The translations under genes and the position numbers were made by a program. Below, piece by piece: positions 1-8,806 of a stretch of 43,661 nucleotides of DNA. A model generated the notes under the pieces. The model saw only the letters and a program-made list of their open reading frames with translations. It was not told the origin of the DNA and searched no databases. Numbering within the stretch: the first letter of the stretch is position 1; every line of letters starts with the position of its first letter. Source of the DNA: Methylococcales bacterium (GTDB taxonomy: Bacteria; Pseudomonadota; Gammaproteobacteria; Methylococcales; Methylomonadaceae); contig JAQTMV010000012.1 of NCBI GenBank assembly GCA_028714175.1, positions 1-43,661 on the forward strand, read 5' to 3'.

Positions 1-111
1 AAGCCGCTTGGATTAACCCGCCCCTTCCACGGACGGTAAAGGAGGCTCACGACCAGGAAAACGGTACACTCGATCTACACTAATATTCTTATAACGGGTG
101 TCTCAAAATCA
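1..111. other. Left-edge sequence before the hsdS remnant
   Basis: This stretch does not read as the upstream part of HsdS. The HsdS frame carries a TAA at 37-39, and the residues before the conserved PPLPEQQ motif do not look like a target recognition domain. A different frame is open from the window edge to a TAA at 81-83 (27 codons) and could be the tail of another gene, but I do not recognise it. The likely reading is that a rearrangement removed the first half of hsdS and hsdM, or left them outside the window. Confidence 0.35.
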
Positions 112-903
112 TTGACATATACCGTTCCCCCACTCCCAGAGCAACAACGCACAGTAGCCATTTTAGATGAAGTCTTTGCCGCCATAGCCAAGGCAAAAGC
201 CAATGCCGAACAAAACCTCAAAAACGCCAAAGAACTTTTTGAGAGTTATTTGCAAAGTGTGTTTAAATATAAAGATAAGGGGTGGGAAGAAAAATGTTTA
301 GATGAATTGGGTGTAATCACTTCAAGTAAGAGAATTTATCAAAGAGAATATGTAAAAGAAGGTGTTCCTTTTTACAGAACAAAAGAGATTAAGGAATTAT
401 CAAATGGAAAAGAAATTACTTTGGAATTATTCATTTCCAGGTAAAGATTTAATGAAATAAAAAAATCGTTTGGTATTCCACAAATAGGCGATTTGCTAAT
501 GTCAGCAGTTGGAACTATTGGCGAAATAATGGTTATCGAAAATGATGATGAGTTTTATTTTAAAGATGGAAATATTGTTTGGTTCAAAGAATTTAAAAGT
601 TTGGATACAAATTATTTGAGGTTTGCTTTGACTGCATTTGTTGAGAAAATCAAAAGTCTTGCGATAGGTGCAGCATACAGTGCATTGACAATCGAAAAGT
701 TAAATAAATATAAAATCTCTTTTCCAAAATCGAAAGCCGAACAACAGACCATAGTCCAAAAACTGGATGCCCTTTCAGCCAAAACCAAAAAATTAGAAGC
801 CATCTACCAACAACACATAAATGATTTGGAAGAATTAAAAAAATCAGTTCTACAAAAAGCATTTAATGGCGAATTGAAAACAATAAAATCACTTGCCGCA
901 TGA
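112..903 (+). pseudogene. hsdS: Type I restriction-modification specificity subunit HsdS, 5'-truncated and interrupted by an in-frame stop
   Basis: HsdS gives the HsdM/HsdR complex its DNA target. The visible part starts at the conserved central motif PPLPEQQRTVAILDE, which normally ends the first recognition domain, runs through a helical spacer (AKAKANAEQNLKNAKELFESY) into a second recognition domain, and ends in the second conserved helix (KAEQQTIVQKLDALS, then VLQKAFNGEL). The TAA at 442-444 lies in frame between ELFISR and RFNEIKKSFGIPQIGDLL; reading continues in the same frame after it, so one substitution (for example GAA to TAA) explains it. The first recognition domain is absent. The 3' end overlaps hsdR by ATGA (900-903), the normal coupled arrangement. 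Codon use is AT-rich and Bacteroidetes-like, unlike the genes further right. A specificity function is doubtful. Confidence 0.85.
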
Positions 904-3256
904 ACGAAGCAGACACAAGAGCACAACTCATCGACCCCCAGTTAAAAGCTTGCGGGTGGGGCGTTATAGAAGGCTCTAAAATTCTTCGCGAATACAACAT
1001 TACCGCAGGCAAAATAAAAACGGGCGGCGTTAGAGCCCAAAAACTGACTGCCGATTATGTATTGGTTTACAAGGGAATAAAGCTGGCCGTTATAGAAGCC
1101 AAAAGCGATGAGCTTGGAGTAGGCGAAGGCGTAGCGCAGGCAAAACAGTATGCCGAAAAATTAAAACTGGAAACCACTTATTCCAGCAACGGAAAAGAGA
1201 TATACAGCATCTGTATGCTTACGGGTGCAGAAGGATTGGTCGCCGATTACCTTACACCCGATGAATTGTGGAACAAAACCTATCCGAAAGCAGCAACTCC
1301 GGTGGCTGAGCTTGCCGAAGCCTGGAGAGAAAAATTTTCTGCTATTCCGTTTGAAGATAAAGGCGGTACCTGGCAGTTACGCTATTATCAGGAAATAGCA
1401 GTAAAAAACACCCTGGAAGCCCTTGCCAACAACAAAGACCGCATTTTGTTAACCCTTGCCACAGGCACAGGAAAAACGGCAATTGCGTTTCAAATAGCGT
1501 GGAAATTATTCCAGACTCGATGGAATTTAAAACGGGATGGAAGCCGAAGACCACGTATATTATTTTTAGCCGATAGAAACATTTTAGCTAACCAGGCATT
1601 TAATTCTTTTTCTGCATTTGCTGAAGATGCTTTGGTGCGGGTTAGTCCGAAAGAAATCAGTAAAAAGGGAAGCGTGCCTACCAATGGCAGTATCTTCTTT
1701 ACCGTCTTTCAAACTTTTATGAGTGGTACTGATAAGGAAGGTAAGCCTGCTCCTTACTTTGGCGCATATCCGCCAGACTATTTTGATTTCATCATCATAG
1801 ACGAGTGTCACAGAGGTGGTGCTAATGATGAAGGAAACTGGAGAGGGATTTTAGACTATTTTTCTCCTGCTGTTCAGTTGGGTTTAACGGCGACACCCAA
1901 ACGCAAAGACAATGTTGATACTTACAAATACTTTGGCGAACCCGTTTATATCTATTCACTTAAGGAGGGTATCAACGATGGCTTCCTTACGCCCTTCAAA
2001 GTAAAGCGCATTAAGACCACGCTGGACGATTATATCTATACCAGTGATGACCAGATTATTGAAGGCGAAATTGAAGAAGGAAAACTTTATACCGAAACCG
2101 ACTTCAATAAAATCATTGAAATAAAAGCAAGAGAGGCAAAACGTGTTCAGATATTTATGGACGAAGCCAATCAAAATGAGAAGGCCATTATTTTCTGTGC
2201 CACGCAAGACCATGCCGCCGCAATTCGTGATCTGGTTAATCAATACAAAAAGTCAAAAGACCCGAATTATTGTGTTCGCGTTACTGCCAATGACGGAGAA
2301 ATAGGCGAGCAGTTTTTAAGGGAATTTCAAGACAACGAAAATAGTGTTCCCACTATTCTTACCACCTCACAGAAATTATCCACGGGTGTCGATGCGCTTA
2401 ATATCCGCAACATTGTTTTGTTGCGATCCGTAAATTCTATGATCGAGTTTAAACAGATTGTAGGAAGAGGCACCCGTTTATTTGATGGCAAAGAATATTT
2501 TACCATTTACGATTTTGTCGATGCTTATTATCACTTTGCTGATCCTGAATGGGATGGTGAACCTTTAGAGCCTGAGTCTGATGAGGTCACTGAACCAAAA
2601 AAACTTACCTGCCAAAGGAACCTGAAGAGCCAAAAGACGATAATGATGACGGTGACGACAAAAGAAAACGCATAAAAATTAAATTGAAAGACGGTAAAGA
2701 ACGAGAAATTCAACACATGATTTCAACCTCGTTCTGGAGTGCTGACGGCAGACCCATTTCGGCAGAAGAATTTTTAAATAATCTGTTTGGCGAATTGCCT
2801 AACCTTTTCAAAAGTGAAGCAGAATTAAGAACGCTTTGGAGCAATCCAATGACCAGACGATTTTTGTTAGAGAAATTAGACGAAGCAGGTTACGGAAAAG
2901 AAGAATTATCTACCCTGCAAAAATTAATTGATGCAGAAAAAAGCGACTTATTTGATGTGTTGGAATATGTCTTTAACAGTGATGTTAAACCCATGACAAG
3001 AGAAGCAAGAGTAGCAGCAGCCCAAGCGAATATTTTTGCATTTCTTAATGCCCAACAAAAAGAATTTATTGATTTTGTGTTGAGCAAATACATAGAAACA
3101 GGCGTAGAAGAACTGGATCAGGAAAAATTGCCTATTCTGCTGACCAATAAATATTATTCGTTAGAAGATGCCAAGGACGTTTTGGGTAATGTTGCTAATA
3201 TCAGTTCGTTGTTTATAGAATTTCAGAAACATTTGTATCAGCAAATTGCTGCATAG
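900..3256 (+). pseudogene. hsdR: Type I restriction enzyme R subunit HsdR, split by a -1 frameshift at an A7 tract
   Basis: HsdR is the ATP-dependent translocase and nuclease of type I restriction systems. The first reading frame (900-2675) holds the PD-(D/E)xK nuclease (D52, E66-A67-K68), Walker A ATGTGKT (187-193), a DECH box (301-304), TATPKR (330-335) and motif VI QIVGRGTR (519-526). The C-terminal domain, typical of the EcoEI group, continues in another frame (2684-3256; KDGKEREIQHMISTSFWSAD onward). Read after the shift, 2608-2683 encodes an acidic-basic linker (LPKEPEEPKDDNDDGDDKRK), so the protein would be about 785 aa as one chain, normal for the family. The frame change is best placed at seven A residues (2597-2603), where the codons read CCA-AAA-AAA. 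This may be a true mutation, phase variation, slippage or a sequencing error. Confidence 0.85.
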
Positions 3257-3556
3257 TTCCAGATTCCAATTACAGGGATGGCTGTTTCAGGCGGTATAAA
3301 TAATAATGTAGGCAGGGACAATTTAGAGCATGAAAGCTTCATATTATGGCAATGGCTGACTGCTCAAGATATTTAAACAGCAGTTGTTTTATGGATATGC
3401 TAGCCAATACGACTCAGTTCTTCGATATTAGGACTCCAGAATTATGTGGTTTCCTGTTTCTCCCCATTTTTCAAAACAATTTCTAAAAAGAGGGAAAACA
3501 AACCTCAGTTTGAAACTAAGTAACCGCTTCCCATAACTCAAATATTTTTCCTCCCT

Positions 3557-3599
3557 GAAAGCCTCGTTGGCCACCCTGGTCCTCGGGGCTTTCTTTTTT
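3557..3599 (+). terminator. Rho-independent terminator-like hairpin
   Basis: GAAAGCCTCG (3557-3566) pairs with CGGGGCTTTC (3584-3593) over ten base pairs with one G-U. The loop contains a second possible stem (GGCCA with TGGTC), and a T-rich tract runs to 3599. It lies about 300 bp past hsdR, so it could end the hsd transcript, though the distance is large. Confidence 0.5.
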
Positions 3600-3809
3600 C
3601 TAGCCCCTGATATGGAGTCAATATGTCCTGACCATTTTTGATATTGGCCGCAATCGCCATAGAGTCCAAACCTCAGCTTGATCACCTGAACCCATAACCC
3701 AAGCAGCTTTCTTGTTACTTGGTTTTTTTTATAAACTTCGAATTACAACAAGAGACTTTGGCGGCATTCAGGAGCTCAATAAATCACGAAAAACGCCGCA
3801 CCACATAGT

Positions 3810-3844
3810 GCCTGGAGGTAATTCTACTTCCGGGCTTTTTTTTT
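3810..3844 (+). terminator. Rho-independent terminator-like hairpin
   Basis: GCCTGGAG (3810-3817) pairs with TTCCGGGC (3828-3835) over eight base pairs including two G-U pairs, followed by nine T residues (3836-3844). It lies just before the leader ORF at 3868. It would either end a small untranslated transcript from 3600-3810 or act as an attenuator for the downstream gene. Confidence 0.5.
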
Positions 3845-3867
3845 GCACTTCAAAAGGAAAAATACTA

Positions 3868-3915
3868 ATGACAACAAAACCACCCAGAGAGACCAACCAT
3901 GATTGTACTTTGTGA
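3868..3915 (+). CDS. Possible 15-residue leader peptide ORF
   Basis: The ATG at 3868 follows an AAAGGA-type ribosome site at 3853-3858, better than anything in front of the next gene. The 15 codons (MTTKPPRETNHDCTL) end with TGA at 3913-3915, 17 bases inside the gene that starts at 3899 in another frame. This geometry would allow translational coupling: ribosomes ending on the leader could restart on the larger ORF. Together with the hairpin directly upstream it resembles a leader region. Protein-level support is absent, so this rests on layout alone. Confidence 0.3.
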   Translation: MTTKPPRETNHDCTL

Positions 3916-4285
3916 TCCTCAACAACTCACCCAGGTTGTCCAGCCGGAAATTAAAGCCTTTTTGCAGCAACGCTTTCATGACATCTGGGGTCCCGAGCCG
4001 TATGGCCCTGATGAGCATGGCTTTTTCATACTGGTTGAACCCGGTGACACCTCAGAGCAGATTGAATTAGACACGGGCTATTACCTGTTAAAAAGTCTGT
4101 TCAATGGTGCCGTCTACGGTGATCCTGATTTTTCACCGGACTTTGAATATCTGGAAGATCATGGCAGCTTTTGTGAAGCGGTATACGTCTTCACCGATAG
4201 TGGTTTTGCCGTGGTGATGATTGTGCCCAAAGAGGCGGGTATTGACGGCAGAATTCCGGAGCTTTGCGCTGAATTTTCTGTATAG
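3899..4285 (+). CDS. Conserved-looking hypothetical protein, 128 aa, acidic
   Basis: I do not recognise a family. The product is acidic and aromatic-rich (for example ILVEPGDTSEQIELDTGYY and DPDFSPDFEYLEDHGSF) with no signal peptide or membrane segment, so it is probably a small globular cytoplasmic protein. Composition is coherent throughout and unlike a shadow frame. The ATG at 3899 lacks a strong ribosome site of its own (AGAGAG at 3886-3891 is the best candidate) and is overlapped by the leader ORF at 3868, suggesting coupled translation. The 3' end overlaps an antisense zinc-ribbon ORF (4159-4386). It stands between the hsd remnant and a decayed region, so it may be accessory. Confidence 0.6.
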   Translation: MIVLCDPQQLTQVVQPEIKAFLQQRFHDIWGPEPYGPDEHGFFILVEPGDTSEQIELDTGYYLLKSLFNGAVYGDPDFSPDFEYLEDHGSFCEAVYVFTDSGFAVVMIVPKEAGIDGRIPELCAEFSV

Positions 4286-4386
4286 TCTTTGCCAGCCAAT
4301 ACATGCGAGTTTTTTATACTATGCTTACACCGCACACAATAAGGAATGTCGTATGGGTTAATTTGTCTGCAATGTGGGCAAATCAT
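4159..4386 (-). CDS. Small putative zinc-ribbon protein, antisense to the neighbouring ORF's 3' end
   Basis: The 75-codon frame starts MICPHCRQINPYDIPYCVRC, a CPHC-x10-CVRC pattern (C3, C6, C17, C20) of the kind that binds one zinc ion in zinc ribbons. The ATG (4384-4386, minus) has a good ribosome site, AGAGAGGA, about six bases upstream. The N-terminal half lies in otherwise free sequence; the C-terminal 42 codons run antisense through the end of the 3899-4285 gene, where the reading is less protein-like. The real protein may therefore be a short zinc-ribbon peptide with an uninformative tail. Function unknown. The alternative is chance, but two well-spaced CxxC pairs plus a proper ribosome site make it worth listing. 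Confidence 0.45.
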   Translation of the reverse strand: MICPHCRQINPYDIPYCVRCKHSIKNSHVLAGKDYTENSAQSSGILPSIPASLGTIITTAKPLSVKTYTASQKLP

Positions 4387-4604
4387 GACTAAATCCTCTC
4401 TGATAGTTGTTCATATATCAAGAATAGACGATCACCCAACATTATCAAGTTTGAGCCCCTTTAATCTCCTTCATGAAAGGAGAATACCCAAGCATTCATA
4501 AACACAGTGTAAAAATAACCTTACAACACCCAGTCCATTCCTTTCAAACTTGGGCCTCTTTGACCATCTTATACGAATAAACCTCAACACACAGGAGTCA
4601 ACTC

Positions 4605-5054
4605 ATGAAAAACCGTTAATCCCGATCCGAAATTCGTATCTTGAAAGTAGGATCATGTGCTTCCGCGTCATGAAAAATCGACGCTGACCTATCGCATCGG
4701 TTGCGCGGCCGAATCCGATATCCAGTTCCGTGTCTACAATAATACCGGCGCGGGCTACTTCAGCAAGGAATGGTTTTTCCTCAATACCATTCTGTCGTTG
4801 TTGCCCATAGGCGGCCAGTCCTTCACCTCATTCAACCTCCAACCTTTGCTTTGCGGCAAATCCGTAAACACACCGGCATTTCTGCTGGCCGTATTGGTGG
4901 AAGAGGGTCTCTAAGCTTCGACGAAATCTTCTTTCAAGCTCAGGACGAACGCAACAACATCGTCACATTCTTGCTGGGGGATCTGCAAGGCTTTCATAGT
5001 GGCACCCGCATGTTCAAGGAATATCAAGGAATATGGACCAATCACTTTCATTGA
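4605..5054 (+). pseudogene. Decayed conserved hypothetical gene (stop plus compensating frameshifts)
   Basis: A perfect start signal survives: AGGAG at 4593-4597, then ATG at 4605, but the frame meets TAA after four codons. Beyond it, sense-like text continues across frames: KVGSCASAS, then from 4657 in another frame LTYRIGCAAESDIQFRVYNN and GKSVNTPAFLLAVLVEEGL, then back in the first frame from about 4914 (SFDEIFFQAQDERNNIVTFLL) to a stop at 5052-5054. Joined, these pieces give one protein of about 150 aa. I recall the KVGSC...LTYRI...KSVNTPAFL pattern from short unnamed proteobacterial proteins but cannot name a family. At least one nonsense change and two frameshifts mean it is dead. Confidence 0.6.
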
Positions 5055-5864
5055 TTTTCATGCCCTTATGTGTTGTTTTCATATTTCGGCCAGTGTAGTA
5101 CATAGGACCACCAGCACTGGCACACAAATTGCTTTTTTACATAATATAAGCGGGTTATTTGATGTTAAAATGAAAAAACCAATTCAGCGTCCGGTTTTGG
5201 CCACACAGTCATTCGAAATTTGGCACGGTAGGTTCCCCCATCTGCCGGCCGGGGCGAGCCATCTAGGTCGTCTCTGGGGTGATTCTGCCCCGGAGGGCTG
5301 GATATGGAGGGCTCCCTCTTTGGCCCAGAGTGGCCGCCTGGGGCGTTTTCGGCGGGGGGATGGCGACGCAGGTGGGCTTGGCCAGCGCGCCCTCTGCAAC
5401 GCCATATGTGCAATTTCCTGGCATAAACCACTCGGCAAAACGATCTTCGGATTCCGGTCGGCGAAAAATGCGTCATGACACGTGTTATCGAGCGGCTAAC
5501 CGGCTTCATGCCGGTCAAACCCAAGGCAGGGGTAAGCTTGGCCCCTCCGGCAAGCAGAGTGACCCTATCAAGGACGTATGGTATCCTTTGAGGAAAGCCT
5601 TCAAATACCGGCTGGTTCGGTAATTTTCACAGACGGGTTAACCGAATATTTACGCCGAATATTTACCAGATTGGAGAAGATGGTTTGGCTTGATGCGTAT
5701 GGGCCGCGGCCCCCTCTGACCCAATCTGAAGGTGACGGGTTGCACTATTGCTGACCCAAACTAAATGACGATTTAAGATTTAATAAAAGGTCCGCAATAG
5801 TGATAGCGTTTGACGCTGTTGATAAATAGAGACGCTGAATAACATTGATTCCGTGCTAAATAAT
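5055..5864. other. Gene-poor stretch with a GC-rich block
   Basis: About 5200-5600 is clearly richer in G and C than its surroundings and produces long overlapping frames on both strands, the usual sign of GC-rich sequence rather than genes. None has a credible start with ribosome site, a motif or a stable composition. The last 250 bases up to ppdK are ordinary. I saw no clear terminator for ppdK here. Confidence 0.4.
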
Positions 5865-8603
5865 TCAGTATTGATCTTCCAGCAATTTCGCATGGGCTAC
5901 AGCCAGCCTGGCGACGGGTATTCTTGGCGCCGAACAGGAGACATAATCCAGTTTGATATGATGACAGAAGCGAATGGATTCCGGATGTCCGCCTTGTTCG
6001 CCGCAAATGCCTATTTTAATATCGGGTCGTGTTTTACGTCCTGAATCAGCGGTCATTTTCATTAACTGCCCGACACCTTTGGCATCAAGCACTTCAAACG
6101 GGTTGTCTTCGAGTAATCCGATTTCATTGTAAAGGGGAAGGAATTTGTTTTCCGCATCTTCACGGGAAAATGAGAAGGTCGCCTGGGTTAAGTCATTGGT
6201 ACCAAACGAGAAAAATTCGGCCACTTGAGCTAATTCTCCGGCACGGGTACAGGCTCTGACGGTTTCTATCATGGTTCCGAACTTAAATTCCAGGGCAATA
6301 CCGTACAGACTTTCGACTTCCTTTTGAATTTGATCAACGAAGGTTTTTACTTTTATCAATTCCTGTAAGGTAATAACCTGGGGTACCATGATTTCAGGCA
6401 AAATCGGAGTGCCTTGTTTGGCGCATAGCGCAGCGGCTTCAAGAATGGATCGGATTTGCATCTGGTAAATTTCAGGATACGACATGCCAAGGCGCACACC
6501 CCGGTGACCGAGCATCGGATTGACTTCGTACAATTCCTTGACTTTTTTCAGCATCAATTCCTTTTTGGCAATCGCTTTATTGATGACTTCCTCATTCAAT
6601 TGAGTAAAAGGTGCCGGTAATGATGCCTGCAAACCCAGCGTGTCCAGTGTGACCTGCTGTCCCTGAATCATGACTTTATATAGATTCAGGGATTTGATTT
6701 CATCTTCCAGTTGATGCTCGCCGGGCAAGAATTCATGCATCGGGGGATCCAGTAGCCGGACAGTGACAGGATAAGGCGACATGGCTTCAAAGAGTTGTTT
6801 AAAATCATCCCGCTGGATCGGAAATAATTTCTCCAGCGCTTGCTGACGCTCTTCTGTACTGCCGGCCAGAATCATATCAATAACTAGAGGCAGACGATCC
6901 GACGCATTAAACATGCGTTCGGTACGGCATAAACCGATACCCGTTGCACCATAATTGACGGCCATGCGCGCCCGTTCCGGCGTGTCGACATTGGCATGAA
7001 CCTCCAATTCGGCAAACTCATCGGCCCATGCTAATAAGGTTTTTAATTCGTCGGAAAATAAAGGTTCGATCGTTGGGATTTTGCCTAAATAAATAAGGCC
7101 GGTGCTGCCATCGATGGTAATAATATCGCCTTCGCGTATTTGCAGATCGCCGATAATAGCCTGGCGGGAACGCACATCTATTTTTATATCTTCAGCGCCG
7201 GCAATGCAGGCTTTGCCCATGCCTCTGGCTACCACCGCGGCATGAGAGGTTTTGCCGCCGCGACTGGTCAAAATACCCTGGGCGGCAAAGAAACCATGAA
7301 TATCTTCAGGTTTGGTTTCTTCTCTCAGTAAAATAACCAGCTCTCCGGCGCGACCCATTAATTCAGCCGTATCGGCATCAAAAACGCATTTACCGAAAGC
7401 GGCACCCGGCGAAGCTGGCAAACCTTGCGCTACGGGCGGGCTTTTATTTTCAGGATCAAGTTGAGGATGCAGCAGTTGTTCCAGCAATTCGGGGTTAATA
7501 CGTAACAAAGCCTGCTCCTTGCTAATCAGACCTTCGTCCACCATCTCTACTGAAGTCCGTACCATTGCCGTTGCATTCATTTTTCCGTTACGGGTTTGCA
7601 GACAGTACAATACGCCCCGTTCGATCGTGTATTCGAAATCCTGAACTTCCTTGTAATGCGCTTCGAGTTTGTTACGCAATTCGACCAGCTGCTCATAGAG
7701 ATCAGGCATTTCATGTGCCAGTTCTTGCACCGGCTTTGGCGTACGAATACCGGCTACAACATCTTCACCCTGGGCATTAACAAGATATTCGCCATACATT
7801 TCATTGACGCCGGTGCCCGGATTACGGGTAAAGCCGACACCGGTTGCACAGTCGTTGCCCATATTGCCAAACACCATGGCTACGACATTAACGGCGGTTC
7901 CGTTGGCCATTTTCGGCCTGATATGGAATTCGCGCCGGTAATCGACTGCACGTTTGCCCATCCATGAATTAAATACGGCTTTGATGGAGATTTCCAGCTG
8001 CTCATAGACATTTTCAGGGAAAGGTTTGCCGGTTTCTTCCAGAACAACCTGAAGAAACAGCTCACTGATTTGGCGTAAATGTCCGGCATCCAGACCCACA
8101 TCAACTTTAATCCCGGCTTTCTTCTTGATCGCGGCGAAATGCAGGTCGAATTTTTCATCGTCGATACCCAGTGCTACCTTACCGAATAACTGAATAAAGC
8201 GGCGGTAGGCATCATAGGCAAAGCGAGCGTCGCCGGTCTGTTCAATAAGCCCCGTCAGGGTTTGGGCATTTAACCCTAAATTCAGAATGGTATCCATCAT
8301 ACCGGGCATTGAGATAGCAGAACCGGAGCGTACCGAAACGAGCAACGGATTATAGCTATCGCCAAACTTTTTACCTGTCAGTGTTTCAACCTCGGCGATA
8401 TGCACTTTAACGTCTTCCATTAACCCTTTGGGTAACAGATGGTTGTCAAGGTAATCGAGACAAGCTTTCGTAGTAATGACGAAGCCGGGCGGCACATTGA
8501 GACCGATCTGCGTCATTTCGCACAGATTGGCACCTTTGCCCCCCAGTAAAACTTTATTTTTTCCATCGCCTTTTTGGAATGAATAGATATATTTTTCAGT
8601 CAT
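5865..8603 (-). CDS. ppdK: Pyruvate, phosphate dikinase
   Basis: PPDK interconverts pyruvate, ATP and phosphate with phosphoenolpyruvate, AMP and pyrophosphate in the cytoplasm; in methanotrophs it serves PPi-dependent glycolysis and gluconeogenesis. At 912 aa it has full family length. The N-terminal ATP-grasp part starts with GGKGANLCEM (21-30). The swinging phosphohistidine domain carries GGKTSHAAVVARGMGKACIA with catalytic H454. The C-terminal PEP-binding barrel carries LGHRGVRLG and ends with the C867 loop, here CGEQGGHPES where many relatives have CGEHGG, probably a subgroup feature. The start is supported by TGAGG seven bases upstream. It is a single gene, with about 200 bp separating it from the Uma2-type gene upstream on the same strand. 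Confidence 0.97.
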   Translation of the reverse strand: MTEKYIYSFQKGDGKNKVLLGGKGANLCEMTQIGLNVPPGFVITTKACLDYLDNHLLPKGLMEDVKVHIAEVETLTGKKFGDSYNPLLVSVRSGSAISMPGMMDTILNLGLNAQTLTGLIEQTGDARFAYDAYRRFIQLFGKVALGIDDEKFDLHFAAIKKKAGIKVDVGLDAGHLRQISELFLQVVLEETGKPFPENVYEQLEISIKAVFNSWMGKRAVDYRREFHIRPKMANGTAVNVVAMVFGNMGNDCATGVGFTRNPGTGVNEMYGEYLVNAQGEDVVAGIRTPKPVQELAHEMPDLYEQLVELRNKLEAHYKEVQDFEYTIERGVLYCLQTRNGKMNATAMVRTSVEMVDEGLISKEQALLRINPELLEQLLHPQLDPENKSPPVAQGLPASPGAAFGKCVFDADTAELMGRAGELVILLREETKPEDIHGFFAAQGILTSRGGKTSHAAVVARGMGKACIAGAEDIKIDVRSRQAIIGDLQIREGDIITIDGSTGLIYLGKIPTIEPLFSDELKTLLAWADEFAELEVHANVDTPERARMAVNYGATGIGLCRTERMFNASDRLPLVIDMILAGSTEERQQALEKLFPIQRDDFKQLFEAMSPYPVTVRLLDPPMHEFLPGEHQLEDEIKSLNLYKVMIQGQQVTLDTLGLQASLPAPFTQLNEEVINKAIAKKELMLKKVKELYEVNPMLGHRGVRLGMSYPEIYQMQIRSILEAAALCAKQGTPILPEIMVPQVITLQELIKVKTFVDQIQKEVESLYGIALEFKFGTMIETVRACTRAGELAQVAEFFSFGTNDLTQATFSFSREDAENKFLPLYNEIGLLEDNPFEVLDAKGVGQLMKMTADSGRKTRPDIKIGICGEQGGHPESIRFCHHIKLDYVSCSAPRIPVARLAVAHAKLLEDQY

Positions 8604-8806
8604 GATTTGCCTCAGTGTGATTAGATAAAGAAAACCTTCGAATAATAAAATGATTACAATATATTATTTACGACAATTTTGCGGCTAGATTTCTCCTTGC
8701 GCCTGAATTAGCACATTCAATCCAGCCAAATAGGTCAATTAACAAAGTTTCAGGGTGCTAGCCAAAACGCAGCAAACAAGTATCTCCAATACCTTGCATT
8801 TCCCGA

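Larger units (their letters stand above)
3257..3867. other. Non-coding spacer with two terminator-like hairpins
   Basis: No open frame here has convincing protein character. An 85-codon minus-strand frame at 3428-3685 is basic and low in recognisable motif and spans a hairpin, so I leave it out. The stretch holds the two terminator-like structures annotated separately (3557-3599 and 3810-3844). No tRNA-like T-loop sequence was seen. Confidence 0.5.

Noticed and set aside
650-862. Minus-strand frames antisense to hsdS (612-803 and 650-862)
   Set aside because: Shadow frames of an AT-rich gene with no ribosome site or motif.
3428-3685. 85-codon minus-strand ORF in the spacer after hsdR
   Set aside because: It spans the terminator-like hairpin, has no clear ribosome site and shows no protein family features.
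5165-5623. Several long overlapping frames on both strands in the GC-rich block
   Set aside because: Expected from high GC; compositions are arginine/proline/tryptophan-rich and incoherent, with no starts supported.
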